A program made the translations under genes and the position numbers. A DNA stretch of 14,660 nucleotides from positions 1 to 14,660 of the forward strand of contig VSPV01000061.1 in NCBI GenBank assembly GCA_009775605.1, in the 5' to 3' direction. This DNA comes from Paramuribaculum sp. Lineage in GTDB: Bacteria; Bacteroidota; Bacteroidia; Bacteroidales; Muribaculaceae. Shown here in pieces: positions 7,206 through 14,655 of this stretch (its first letter is position 1; each line of letters begins with the position of its first letter). Under the pieces are notes generated by a model. The model worked only from the letters and a program-made list of their open reading frames with translations, was not told the origin of the DNA and did not search any database.

Positions 7206-8738
7206 TTAGTGTTTGAAGTGACGGAAGCCGGTGGTTACCATAGCAACGCCGTTGGCATTGCAGTAGTCCACACTTTCGTTGTCGCGAATTGAACCGCCGG
7301 GCTGTATAACGGCGTCGATGCCTGCCTTGTGGGCTATTTCCACACAGTCGGCAAATGGGAAGAAAGCATCTGAGGCCATCGCTGCGCCGTTGAGGTCGAA
7401 ATTGAAGGATTTCGCTTTCTCAATGGCCTGCTTGAGGGCGTCGACACGGGAAGTCTGACCCACACCGCTGGCATACAGCTGTCCGTCCTTTGCAAGGACT
7501 ATGGCGTTGCTCTTGCTGTGTTTTACGATTTTGTTAGCGAAAAGCATATCGGCAATCTGTTTGTCGGTGGGTTTAACGGTGGTTACGGGAGTGAGATCTT
7601 CCGGAGTTTCGATTTTGAGGTCGCGCTCCTGTGCGAGGGCTCCGTTAAGAACCGAACGGAACTGGAGTTTGGTGGCAAGAGGCGCTTTCTGCAGAAGGAT
7701 TATGCGGTTTTTCTTCTGTTTGAGTATGGTAAGCGCATCTTCGGTATATGCCGGAGCTATCACCACTTCAAAGAATATCTTGTTGATTTCCTCGGCTGTG
7801 GGAGCGTCGATTTCACGGTTTGCCACAAGAACACCGCCGAAGGCTGAAACCGGATCGCCTGCCAGGGCATCTTTCCAGGCTTCAAGGATGGTGGGACGGG
7901 TGGCGAGACCGCAGGCGTTGTTATGCTTGAGGATGGCGAATGTGGTGTCGGTAAATTCGTGAATCAGGCTTACGGCGGCGTCAATGTCAAGAAGGTTGTT
8001 GTAGGAAATCTCCTTGCCGTGAAGCTGTTCGAAAAGGTCGTCGAAGCGGCCGAAGAACGCACCGGCCTGATGGGGATTCTCGCCGTAGCGCAGATGCTTC
8101 TTGTCGTCAAATGCAACGCGCAGCGCTGAGGGAGCATCGGGTTCAAGGCTATCGAAATAGTTGAAAATCGCGGTGTCGTATCCAGATGATACCTTAAAGG
8201 CTTCGCGTGCGAAGAACTGACGCTCCTTGAGCGTGGTTTCAGCGCCTTTTTTGCCGAGAATCTCAGCGAGGGGAGCATACTGGGCTTTGGAAGCCACAAT
8301 CACCACATCGTTGAAGTTCTTTGCACCCGCGCGTATAAGGGAGATGCCGCCTATATCTATTTTTTCAATGATATCGGCGTGGGAAGCTCCGGATGCCACG
8401 GTCTCTTCAAATGGATAGAGGTCCACTATCACCAGGTCTATTTCCGGAATCTCATATTGTGCTATCTGTTCTTTATCGGATTCATTGTCGCGACGGTTGA
8501 GGATGCCGCCGAACACTTTCGGATGAAGCGTTTTCACGCGACCGCCAAGAATGGAGGGGTAAGTGGTGAGGTCTTCCACTGCTTTGCACGGGTACCCGAG
8601 GCTTTCGATAAATGATTTGGTACCTCCGGTGGAGAGGAATTCAACCTTGTCGGCATGGAGCATTGAGAGAATGCTGTCGAGCCCTTCTTTGTGGTAGACA
8701 GATATTAACGCTGTCTTAATTTTCTTGGAATCAGCCAT
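7206..8738 (-). CDS. purH: Bifunctional AICAR formyltransferase / IMP cyclohydrolase
   Basis: PurH catalyses the last two steps of de novo purine synthesis: formylation of AICAR with 10-formyl-tetrahydrofolate, then cyclisation of FAICAR to IMP. From the ATG at 8738 the protein has 510 residues (E. coli PurH 529). The N-terminal IMP cyclohydrolase domain shows FLSTGGTKSF (34-43) and GRVKTLHPKVFGGIL (66-80). The transformylase domain shows LRYGENPHQAGAFFG (216-230), the catalytic LKHNNACGLA (270-279, with the Lys-His pair) and near the C-terminus ASDAFFPFADCVE and IQPGGSIRDNES. The open frame extends to a TTG at 8750, but the ATG gives the better N-terminus (MADSKKIKTALISVYHKEGL region). It lies directly upstream of mreB with a 25-bp gap, an arrangement I recall from other Bacteroidales. 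Confidence 0.97.
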   Translation of the reverse strand: MADSKKIKTALISVYHKEGLDSILSMLHADKVEFLSTGGTKSFIESLGYPCKAVEDLTTYPSILGGRVKTLHPKVFGGILNRRDNESDKEQIAQYEIPEIDLVIVDLYPFEETVASGASHADIIEKIDIGGISLIRAGAKNFNDVVIVASKAQYAPLAEILGKKGAETTLKERQFFAREAFKVSSGYDTAIFNYFDSLEPDAPSALRVAFDDKKHLRYGENPHQAGAFFGRFDDLFEQLHGKEISYNNLLDIDAAVSLIHEFTDTTFAILKHNNACGLATRPTILEAWKDALAGDPVSAFGGVLVANREIDAPTAEEINKIFFEVVIAPAYTEDALTILKQKKNRIILLQKAPLATKLQFRSVLNGALAQERDLKIETPEDLTPVTTVKPTDKQIADMLFANKIVKHSKSNAIVLAKDGQLYASGVGQTSRVDALKQAIEKAKSFNFDLNGAAMASDAFFPFADCVEIAHKAGIDAVIQPGGSIRDNESVDYCNANGVAMVTTGFRHFKH

Positions 8739-8787
8739 TGTATTAGTCAAATTGCGTCTTAATAATCGTTTTTGATTTTTACGAGTG

Positions 8788-8795
8788 CAAAATTA
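8788..8795 (-). promoter_or_regulatory. Candidate -7 box of the purH-mre-rodA operon
   Basis: The minus strand reads TAATTTTGC here, fitting TAnnTTTG. A start near 8784 would give a leader of about 46 nt before the purH ATG. No TTG lies at the expected upstream distance, so the promoter is supported by the -7 box only. Confidence 0.4.
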
Positions 8796-8845
8796 CTAAA
8801 TTTCAGCGTAATTCCACCTGCTTATTTATAAATTATGGTGATAAT

Positions 8846-8867
8846 GCGGAAAAATCATGTTTTCCGC
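8846..8867. promoter_or_regulatory. Perfect inverted repeat in the purH/flavodoxin divergent spacer
   Basis: GCGGAAAA (8846-8853), a 6-nt gap (ATCATG) and TTTTCCGC (8860-8867) form a perfect 8-bp inverted repeat. It sits in the 243-bp spacer between two genes that diverge, upstream of both, so a terminator role is unlikely. A dyad operator for a regulator of one or both promoters is the simplest reading, but no regulator is identified. The rest of this spacer (8739-8981) holds the purH -7 box and no supported gene; I could not find a clear promoter for the flavodoxin gene. Confidence 0.35.
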
Positions 8868-8981
8868 TTGCTGTTTTATTTCGTTTCAGGTGTATGGCGA
8901 GCGGGAAGTTTCAAGCTTCGGGGAAGAAGAACCAATTCTCTGATTCGATTGTTGATAAGTTAGTTCAAAAATAAAAAACTT

Positions 8982-9485
8982 ATGAAAATCGGAATTTTTT
9001 ATGGCTCGACCACCGGAACTACCGCGGAGGTCGCCGGTAAAATAGCAAAAGTAATGGGAGTGGAATCGGCCGATGTGCATAATGTGGCCGAAACGGCTCC
9101 TTCCCGTCTCGGAGACTATGACCTGAATTTGGTAGGTTCGTCCACATGGGGCTCAGGCGAGGTGCAGGACGATATGGCATCATTCCTTGATGGTGTAAAG
9201 GCATTGTCGCTCAAAGGCAAGACGGTTGCAGTGTTCGGTTGCGGCGATGATACCATGCGCGATACTTTCTGTAACGCAGTCGGGGAAATTTACCGGACCT
9301 TCAAGGATACCGGCGCCCGCATGATTGGTGATTTCAATGCGCTCGGTTATGATTATGAACATACAGGTGCTCAGATTGATGACAAGATCGTAGGGCTTGT
9401 TCTTGATGAGAATAATCACAGTGATCTTACCGACCGCAGAATAGCCGAGTGGAGCTCGAAAGTTGAGAGCCAATATGGTGAATGA
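8982..9485 (+). CDS. fldA: Flavodoxin (long-chain type)
   Basis: This is a small soluble FMN protein that carries single low-potential electrons, often replacing ferredoxin when iron is short. The 167-residue product has the phosphate-binding loop GSTTGTT (8-14), the FMN-contacting loop GSSTWGSGEVQDD (53-65) with the stacking Trp56, and FGCGDD (85-90). The segment after Lys80 to the C-terminus includes the approximately 20-residue insertion (DFNALGYDYEHTGAQ region, 117-131) of long-chain flavodoxins. The second loop reads GCGDDTMRDTF, so the Tyr that normally stacks on FMN is absent. The start is an ATG at 8982 after an A-rich leader with no Shine-Dalgarno. The gene diverges from purH and no terminator is obvious before rpmH. 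Confidence 0.93.
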   Translation: MKIGIFYGSTTGTTAEVAGKIAKVMGVESADVHNVAETAPSRLGDYDLNLVGSSTWGSGEVQDDMASFLDGVKALSLKGKTVAVFGCGDDTMRDTFCNAVGEIYRTFKDTGARMIGDFNALGYDYEHTGAQIDDKIVGLVLDENNHSDLTDRRIAEWSSKVESQYGE

Positions 9486-9573
9486 TAGTTTTGTCCTGTC
9501 TTTTGTCTTGTGATAGGTAGCTGATTCTTTTGTATTTCTTTTACAGAAAATCGGAAAAATAGGAGTTGGGCAG

Positions 9574-9604
9574 TTGCGCGGTTCAAAAGTTTTGGTTAAA
9601 TTTG
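9574..9604 (+). promoter_or_regulatory. Promoter of rpmH
   Basis: TTG (9574-9576), a 20-bp spacer and TAAATTTG (9597-9604, followed by C) match the Bacteroidota consensus well. A start near 9608 gives a leader of about 40 nt before the rpmH ATG at 9649. It lies in the 163-bp spacer after the flavodoxin gene, which otherwise contains only a T-rich stretch (about 9486-9540) without a convincing hairpin. Confidence 0.65.
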
Positions 9605-9648
9605 CAGCTCAAAAAGCGAAATAACAAAACGAATAAACAGATACGGCA

Positions 9649-9804
9649 ATGAAAAGAACATTCCAACCCTCCAACAAGAAGAGAATAAACAAGCATGGTT
9701 TCCGTGAAAGAATGTCAACCGCCAACGGCCGCAAGGTTCTTGCCCGCCGTCGTGCCAAAGGGCGTGCACGCCTCACGGTTAGCTGCTCGATAGCAAGCAA
9801 ATAA
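9649..9804 (+). CDS. rpmH: 50S ribosomal protein bL34
   Basis: This short gene encodes 51 residues starting MKRTFQPSNKKRINKHGF and continuing RERMSTANGRKVLARRRAKG, which is the highly conserved bL34 sequence. The protein is very basic, as expected for a small rRNA-binding protein of the large subunit. Length is normal for Bacteroidota, whose bL34 is a little longer than the 46 residues of E. coli because of a C-terminal tail; here the tail is TVSCSIASK. It has its own promoter and a downstream hairpin, so it is probably monocistronic. It is not next to rnpA or dnaA, unlike the arrangement in Proteobacteria and Firmicutes. Confidence 0.97.
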   Translation: MKRTFQPSNKKRINKHGFRERMSTANGRKVLARRRAKGRARLTVSCSIASK

Positions 9805-9830
9805 TCATTCTTGTTTCGATAGAAAATATG

Positions 9831-9862
9831 AAGCTGTGTCATACTTTGCTATGATGCAGCTT
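9831..9862 (+). terminator. Probable terminator after rpmH
   Basis: Arms 9831-9843 (aagctgtgtcata) and 9850-9862 pair over 13 bp, including two G-U wobbles, around a 6-nt loop (CTTTGC). The stem begins 26 bp after the rpmH stop. The tail is only moderately U-rich (TCCTTGTGT), so efficiency is uncertain, but position and stem length favour termination. Confidence 0.5.
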
Positions 9863-9900
9863 TCCTTGTGTAAACTTATTAAGGGGTTCAATAAAAAGGA

Positions 9901-9937
9901 GTTAGCTAACTTAGCTATTATAGCTAAATTAGCTAAC
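9901..9937. repeat. Tandem 9-bp repeat forming a 37-bp palindrome
   Basis: Four consecutive copies of a 9-bp unit related to TTAGCTAAC start at 9902, 9911, 9920 and 9929; the core AGCTA is present in all four. Because TTAGCTAA is itself self-complementary, the array also folds as one large hairpin: 17-bp arms (9901-9917 and 9921-9937) with a single mismatch and a TTA loop. On the minus strand the mismatch becomes a G-U pair and the hairpin is followed by TCCTTTTTAT (9900-9891), so it could terminate the ugd-aminotransferase transcript, whose last gene ends at 9966. Confidence 0.7.
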
Positions 9938-9965
9938 TTAATTAATAATTTGGATTCTCTAAAGA

Positions 9966-11096
9966 TTATCTGAGGGCTTCTTTCAGGGCTTCGATAACGC
10001 GGGCTACTTCAGAATCGGTGAGCGAAGAGCCGCTTGGCAGACACAGTCCGCTTTCAAAGAGTTCGCGATCGAGTCCGTCACCGTAGGCAGGGCAGTCGGC
10101 AAACACGGGCTGCATATCCATCGGGCGCCAGAGTAATCTTGTTTCGATATGTTTTTCGGCCAACCATAGGCGAAGCTCGTCGGGGGTAAGGGGAGAGTTG
10201 CTGTCGAGAAGGATTGTGGTGAGCCAGAAGTTTGAATTGAAACGTTGTGAGGGGTTGTCGTGGACTTTCACACAAGCTACGCCTGCGAGTTCACGGCTAT
10301 ATATATCGTGGATTTCGCGCCTGCGGGCAAGGCGGCTGTCTATGGTCTCAAGCTGGCCGATTCCTATGCCGGCGCTGATGTTGGACAGCCTGTAATTGTA
10401 ACCTATCACTTCATGGTAATAATAGGGGCGGTTTTCGCGTGCCTGCGTTGCCAGGAATTTTACTCTTGCCGCAGCTTTCTCGTCGGGACAGATGAGCGCA
10501 CCCCCTCCTGAGGTGGTTATCATTTTATTGCCGTTGAAACTCATGGCACCGTATTCTCCGAAGGTGCCGCACATCTTGCCGTCGAGCGTAGAGCCCATTG
10601 CCTCGGCTGAGTCTTCCAACAGGGGGATTTCATGTTCAGCCGCAATGGCCGCAATCTCGTCAAGGCGTGCGGGCATTCCATAAAGGTCTACCGCAATGAT
10701 GGCCTTGGGCTTGCGTCCGGTGCGTTTTATGCGGTCGTCTATCGCCTGGCGCAGGAGATCGGGCGACATATTCCATGTTTCCGGTTCACTTCCCACAAAC
10801 ACCGGTTTAGCGCCGCAATATTTTATTGGGTTGGCAGAGGCTGCGAAGGTCAGAGACTGGCATATCACTTCGTCGTCGCGCTGTACGCCGAGCATTACAA
10901 GTCCCAGATGGATGGCAGCCGTACCGGCAGAGAGCGCCACAACCGGACGTCCGCCGACAAAATCAGAGAGACGGCGTTCGAATTCGTCAACGTTCGGACC
11001 CAGGGGAACAAACCAGTCATCGGCAAATGCCTGTTCTATATATTTCATTTCGGTGCCGCTTTTATGGGGAAGCGACAGTTTTATCCAATTTTCCAT
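9966..11096 (-). CDS. DegT/DnrJ/EryC1/StrS-family sugar aminotransferase
   Basis: This is a PLP-dependent enzyme of the family that transaminates keto-sugars bound to a nucleotide, usually UDP or dTDP, to make amino sugars for surface glycans. The 376-residue product shows LSAGTAAIHLGL (55-66), the PLP-ring Asp in EDSAEAMGS (161-169, Asp162), and the internal-aldimine lysine in SFNGNKMITTSGGG (186-199, Lys191). The N-terminal LSLPHKSGTEMKYIEQAF with PLGPNVDEFE resembles EpsN/PglE-like enzymes that make bacillosamine-type precursors; exact substrate cannot be assigned. The start is the ATG at 11096, 24 bp after the ugd stop, so the two are probably one transcript. No dehydratase or glycosyltransferase lies alongside. 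Confidence 0.92.
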   Translation of the reverse strand: MENWIKLSLPHKSGTEMKYIEQAFADDWFVPLGPNVDEFERRLSDFVGGRPVVALSAGTAAIHLGLVMLGVQRDDEVICQSLTFAASANPIKYCGAKPVFVGSEPETWNMSPDLLRQAIDDRIKRTGRKPKAIIAVDLYGMPARLDEIAAIAAEHEIPLLEDSAEAMGSTLDGKMCGTFGEYGAMSFNGNKMITTSGGGALICPDEKAAARVKFLATQARENRPYYYHEVIGYNYRLSNISAGIGIGQLETIDSRLARRREIHDIYSRELAGVACVKVHDNPSQRFNSNFWLTTILLDSNSPLTPDELRLWLAEKHIETRLLWRPMDMQPVFADCPAYGDGLDRELFESGLCLPSGSSLTDSEVARVIEALKEALR

Positions 11097-11120
11097 AACG
11101 GATATAATTTGGTTGATTCT

Positions 11121-12434
11121 TTATTTACCTATGCAGTGGTAATCGAAGCCTTCGTCAGCGAGTTCAGCCGGGTCGTAGATATTGCGGCCGTCCACAATCA
11201 GATTTCCGCGCATAGCCTTGGCGAGCACGCGCCATGATGGCACTCGGAACTGTTTCCATTCCGTAAGCAGCGCTACAGCATCGGCATCGTTGGCGGCATC
11301 ATACATATCGCGGGCATACTCTACCGCATCGCCTATTCTTCTGCGGCATTCATCCATAGCCACAGGGTCGTAGACCGTGACCGAGGCACCGGATTTGAGC
11401 AGATTCTCAATCACTACAAGAGACGGAGCGCACCGCATATCGTCTGTCTCTGGTTTGAATGCCAGTCCCCATATCGCTATTTTCCGGCCGCGCAGATCCG
11501 ACCCCAGCGCGCGCTCGATTTTGCGGAATACTATTCCTTTCTGCCGTTCGTTCACTTCCTCCACAGCCTCTATCACTTTCATCTCATAGCCGTGGGCGCG
11601 GCCGGTGTTGGCAAGGGCCTTTACATCTTTTGGAAAACAACTTCCGCCATATCCGCATCCGGCATAAAGGAATTTACGGCCTATGCGGTCGTCAGCTCCG
11701 ATGCCTTTGCGCACCATGTTGACATCGGCACCCACAAGCTCGCATAGGTTCGCAATGTCGTTCATAAAAGATATTCGCGTGGCGAGCATGGAGTTGGCAG
11801 CATATTTAGTCATTTCGGCAGAAGCGATATCCATGAATATCACGCGGAAATTGTTCAGGAGAAATGGCCTGTAGAGGCGTTCCATCACTTTTCTGGCTCT
11901 GGGGCTCTCACAGCCGATCACCACCCTGTAGGGCGACATGAAGTCTTTTATCGCAGCCCCTTCCTTTAGAAATTCAGGGTTGGAGGCCACTTCGAATTCC
12001 ACGTCGATTCCACGCCGCGAAAGGCAGTTGAGAATCTCTGCCTCGACTATTTTTGAAGTTCCGACGGGTACGGTGCTTTTGGTTACGAATATCGTGTAAC
12101 GCTCTATGGTGTTTCCGAATTCACGGGCAACCTGACGCACGTAAGAGAGATCGGCAGAGCCGTCCTCGTCAGGGGGAGTGCCTACGGCGCAGAACACAAC
12201 TTCCGCATCGTGAATGCATTCGGAGAGATCTGTGGTGAAGTGCAGGCGTCCCTGCTGCATATTCCTTATCACAAGGCTTTCAAGGCCTGGTTCATATATC
12301 GGGACTTTCCCTTCTTTAAGAGCGGTGATTTTATCGGCATCTATATCAACGCATGTCACGTCGATACCTACTTCGGCGAAACATGCTCCGGAAACGAGTC
12401 CAACATAGCCGGTTCCTACCACTACTATATTCAT
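11121..12434 (-). CDS. ugd: UDP-glucose 6-dehydrogenase
   Basis: The enzyme oxidises UDP-glucose to UDP-glucuronate with two NAD+, supplying uronic acid for capsule, exopolysaccharide or lipid-linked glycans. The 437-residue protein has the Rossmann motif VVGTGYVGLVSG (5-16), AVGTPPDEDG (83-92), the TKSTVPVGTS segment (118-127), the substrate-binding FEVASNPEFLKEGAAI (147-162) and the catalytic GYGGSCFPKD (261-270) with nucleophile Cys266. The C-terminal NAD-binding fold contains KIAIWGLAFKPETDDMR. Length is standard for bacterial Ugd. The start is the ATG at 12434. It leads a two-gene unit with the aminotransferase and diverges from the porin gene. Confidence 0.96.
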   Translation of the reverse strand: MNIVVVGTGYVGLVSGACFAEVGIDVTCVDIDADKITALKEGKVPIYEPGLESLVIRNMQQGRLHFTTDLSECIHDAEVVFCAVGTPPDEDGSADLSYVRQVAREFGNTIERYTIFVTKSTVPVGTSKIVEAEILNCLSRRGIDVEFEVASNPEFLKEGAAIKDFMSPYRVVIGCESPRARKVMERLYRPFLLNNFRVIFMDIASAEMTKYAANSMLATRISFMNDIANLCELVGADVNMVRKGIGADDRIGRKFLYAGCGYGGSCFPKDVKALANTGRAHGYEMKVIEAVEEVNERQKGIVFRKIERALGSDLRGRKIAIWGLAFKPETDDMRCAPSLVVIENLLKSGASVTVYDPVAMDECRRRIGDAVEYARDMYDAANDADAVALLTEWKQFRVPSWRVLAKAMRGNLIVDGRNIYDPAELADEGFDYHCIGK

Positions 12435-12461
12435 CTGTCGGTGTCAATTTGGTTTTCACCG

Positions 12462-12469
12462 CAAAGGTA
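12462..12469 (-). promoter_or_regulatory. Candidate -7 box of the ugd-aminotransferase unit
   Basis: The minus strand reads TACCTTTGC, a very good match to TAnnTTTG. A start near 12458 gives a leader of about 24 nt. No TTG stands at the usual distance upstream. Confidence 0.45.
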
Positions 12470-12491
12470 CATAAATCACGCGATTTTTACG

Positions 12492-12525
12492 TATATTTGC
12501 ATCAATCGAATAATATCTATATTTG
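12492..12525 (+). promoter_or_regulatory. Two overlapping candidate promoters of the porin gene
   Basis: TATATTTGC occurs twice on the plus strand, at 12492-12500 and 12518-12526. Each fits TAnnTTTG. The TTTG of the first box (12496-12499) lies 18 bp upstream of the second and could serve as its -33 element. The predicted starts are near 12503 and 12529, giving leaders of about 45 or 19 nt to the ATG at 12548. Both boxes lie upstream of the ugd -7 box on the opposite strand, so the divergent promoters occupy about 65 bp. Confidence 0.4.
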
Positions 12526-12547
12526 CGCCTATATGCCAATTCTTGAA

Positions 12548-14566
12548 ATGAAAAAGCTCTATATATTAGCGTGCGCAGTGAGTGTGGCCGCCGGTCTGGA
12601 AGCTCAGACCAGACTCCAGTCACAGCCTGTTTCCTCGTCCAAGCCGAATAAGGCTGTAGTGGCTCCAAGTTATGCGTGGGAACTTCTTTCCCCACTTGGA
12701 CTCCATACCCCTTCGACCATAGACACCACATTATATAATTACTTCAGAATAGTCAATCCGTATTCTCCTTCCATAGCCTATGCGTCTACTGGAAATTATG
12801 GATGCGAGGGTATAAATATGATTTTCGACGAGAGAGCGCCGATGAGCGACTTCTTTTTCCGTGATGCTCTTCTGGCATGGCTGCCGATGCAGGGAAACCA
12901 CCGGTTTTACAATACCCGCATTCCCATGACTCTTCTCAGTTATTCAACCGGCGGCGGACGGGAAACGACTCAGGACCATCTCACAGGAACGTTTTCCGGT
13001 AATGTCAATAGCAAACTGCAGATTGGTGCCAATGTGGATTATATCTATTCAAAGGGTTCGTACGCCAATCAGAGTGTAAAGAATTTCACCTGGGGATTCT
13101 CCGCCAGCTATATAGGCGACAGGTATGAGGGGCAGGCTTTTTTCAATCACTACAACAGCCTTAATAAGGAAAACGGTGGAATTACGGACGACCTGTATAT
13201 TACCGACCCGGCCCAGGTTCAGGGCGGCCAGACTTCGGTCGACACCAAAACCATTCCTACGAATCTTTCCGACGCGCATAACCGCTTGCGTGGTGGCGAG
13301 TTCTATATGAATCACCGTTACAAGGTGGGATATTGGCATGTGACACCTCCAAATGACACCATTCCAAGCGATACGGTCGAACACCGCACCTATATTCCTG
13401 TGACAAGTTTCGTGTGGACTTTCGATTACCGGAATTCAAATCATAAATTCCTGAACACCAATTCCGCTCAGGAGAAAGAGTTCTGGAAAAATCATTATTT
13501 CAGCAATGAGAGTACCGATGAGTTCACAAAATATTATTCCATATCCAATACTCTTGGAATATCGCTCCTTGAAGGATTCCACAAATATGCCAAGGCAGGA
13601 CTGGCGGCTTATCTCACACATGAGATGCGGCGTTTCCGTCAGGTGGAGGATTCGATAGCGCTGAGTGGAGCGCTTCGTCCCGAGGGCCTCACACCGTATC
13701 CTTTTGATTCAAAGTTAAAGGCGGAGCCTACGGAGAATTATCTCTGGGCCGGCGTGCAGCTTACAAAGCAGAGAGGAGCGTTGCTCAGGTATGATATAGA
13801 TGGTAAGATAGGAGTGGCCGGAGAGGCCGCGGGCGAGGTGATAGCAAACGGCAACGTTTCCACTCGTTTCCGCCTTTTGGGCGATTCCGTGACAGTGACA
13901 GGATTCGGTCATTTTTCCAATCGCACCGCTCCACTGCTGATGCGCCAGTATGTAAGCAACCATTTTATATGGTCAAATGATTTCGGAAAGACGCGCCGTC
14001 TGCGTTTCGGAGGCCGGATTGATATTCCCCATACCGGAACTGCTCTTACGGTAAGCGCACAGAACGTGCAGAATCTTATATATTTCAATTCCGACTGTAT
14101 GCCTGTGCAGCATGGCGGGAGCGTGCAGATATTCAATGCTTCACTCGAGCAGAATTTCAGCGTAGGCATACTTAACTGGAGAAACAGACTTACTTATCAG
14201 ACGTCGAGTGATGAAAACGTGGTTTCCTTACCGAAGTTCTCCATCTACAGCAATCTTTATCTGTTGTTTACCGTGGCGCGGGTGCTTCATGTGCAATTCG
14301 GAGTTGATTGCGATTATTACACAAAATATTATGCCCCGGGATATCAGCCGGCAACTATGGCCTTCTATAATCAGCATGAGACCAAGGTAGGCAATTACCC
14401 CTATATGAGCCTTTATGCGAACATGAAGCTTAAGAAAGCCCGTTTCTTCGTTGTGATGGATCATATTAACCAGGGGCTTACCGGAAAGAATTATTTCTCG
14501 ATGCCCCATTATCCCATGAATCCGCGCACGTTCCGGCTTGGAATTTCCGTGGATTTTGCCGATTGA
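12548..14566 (+). CDS. Putative outer-membrane beta-barrel porin (Porin_10-like)
   Basis: The 672-residue product starts with a signal peptide (MKKLYILACAVSVAAGLEA, probable cleavage before Gln20). The mature part is rich in alternating polar/aromatic strands such as KLQIGANVDYIYSKGSY, GFSASYIGDRYEGQAFFNHY and FRLGISVDFAD, the last ending the protein as an outer-membrane barrel strand would. The segments RFYNTRIPMTLLSYSTGGG and ENGGITDD are those expected in the Bacteroidota putative porin family (Pfam Porin_10). Proteins of this family are predicted to form outer-membrane channels; substrate is unknown. The open frame reaches back to 12353, inside ugd, but the ATG at 12548 is the one that puts the signal peptide at the N-terminus; an ATG at 12533 would add only five residues. 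No surface-glycan or TonB partner gene is adjacent. Confidence 0.8.
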   Translation: MKKLYILACAVSVAAGLEAQTRLQSQPVSSSKPNKAVVAPSYAWELLSPLGLHTPSTIDTTLYNYFRIVNPYSPSIAYASTGNYGCEGINMIFDERAPMSDFFFRDALLAWLPMQGNHRFYNTRIPMTLLSYSTGGGRETTQDHLTGTFSGNVNSKLQIGANVDYIYSKGSYANQSVKNFTWGFSASYIGDRYEGQAFFNHYNSLNKENGGITDDLYITDPAQVQGGQTSVDTKTIPTNLSDAHNRLRGGEFYMNHRYKVGYWHVTPPNDTIPSDTVEHRTYIPVTSFVWTFDYRNSNHKFLNTNSAQEKEFWKNHYFSNESTDEFTKYYSISNTLGISLLEGFHKYAKAGLAAYLTHEMRRFRQVEDSIALSGALRPEGLTPYPFDSKLKAEPTENYLWAGVQLTKQRGALLRYDIDGKIGVAGEAAGEVIANGNVSTRFRLLGDSVTVTGFGHFSNRTAPLLMRQYVSNHFIWSNDFGKTRRLRFGGRIDIPHTGTALTVSAQNVQNLIYFNSDCMPVQHGGSVQIFNASLEQNFSVGILNWRNRLTYQTSSDENVVSLPKFSIYSNLYLLFTVARVLHVQFGVDCDYYTKYYAPGYQPATMAFYNQHETKVGNYPYMSLYANMKLKKARFFVVMDHINQGLTGKNYFSMPHYPMNPRTFRLGISVDFAD

Positions 14567-14626
14567 TTCTTTCGGATGAAAAAACTTAGAGGGTGTTTCA
14601 TAACAACCGTTAAGAATACCCATCAA

Positions 14627-14655
14627 AAATGCCTCTGCTAAAGGAGAGGGCATTT
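14627..14655. terminator. Terminator-like hairpin at the right edge
   Basis: AAATGCCTCT (14627-14636) pairs with AGAGGGCATTT (14645-14655) over 10 bp with one bulged base and an 8-nt loop. On the minus strand the stem runs into ATTTTTGATG, so it fits a terminator for a minus-strand gene beyond the window; on the plus strand the tail is less U-rich, though it lies 61 bp after the porin stop. The 94 bp after the porin gene hold nothing else supported. Confidence 0.4.

Noticed and set aside
7501..7962. A 153-codon plus-strand frame opposite purH.
   Set aside because: It is antisense to the conserved AICAR transformylase domain and shows low-complexity Ser/Arg/Ala content typical of a shadow frame.
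8834..8962. A 42-codon plus-strand frame (starting MVIMRKNHVFRLL) in the purH/flavodoxin spacer.
   Set aside because: It has no recognisable promoter or ribosome binding site, spans the inverted repeat, and looks like non-coding sequence by composition.
10632..11237. A 201-codon plus-strand frame opposite the aminotransferase and the 3' end of ugd.
   Set aside because: It runs across the junction of two well-supported genes on the other strand and has no recognisable motifs.
12353..12547. In-frame upstream extension of the porin gene (65 extra codons).
   Set aside because: It overlaps ugd and would bury the clear signal peptide that starts at 12548.
14228..14653. A 141-codon minus-strand frame over the 3' end of the porin gene.
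   Set aside because: It is antisense to barrel strands with a consistent coding pattern on the plus strand, and its start lies inside the edge hairpin.
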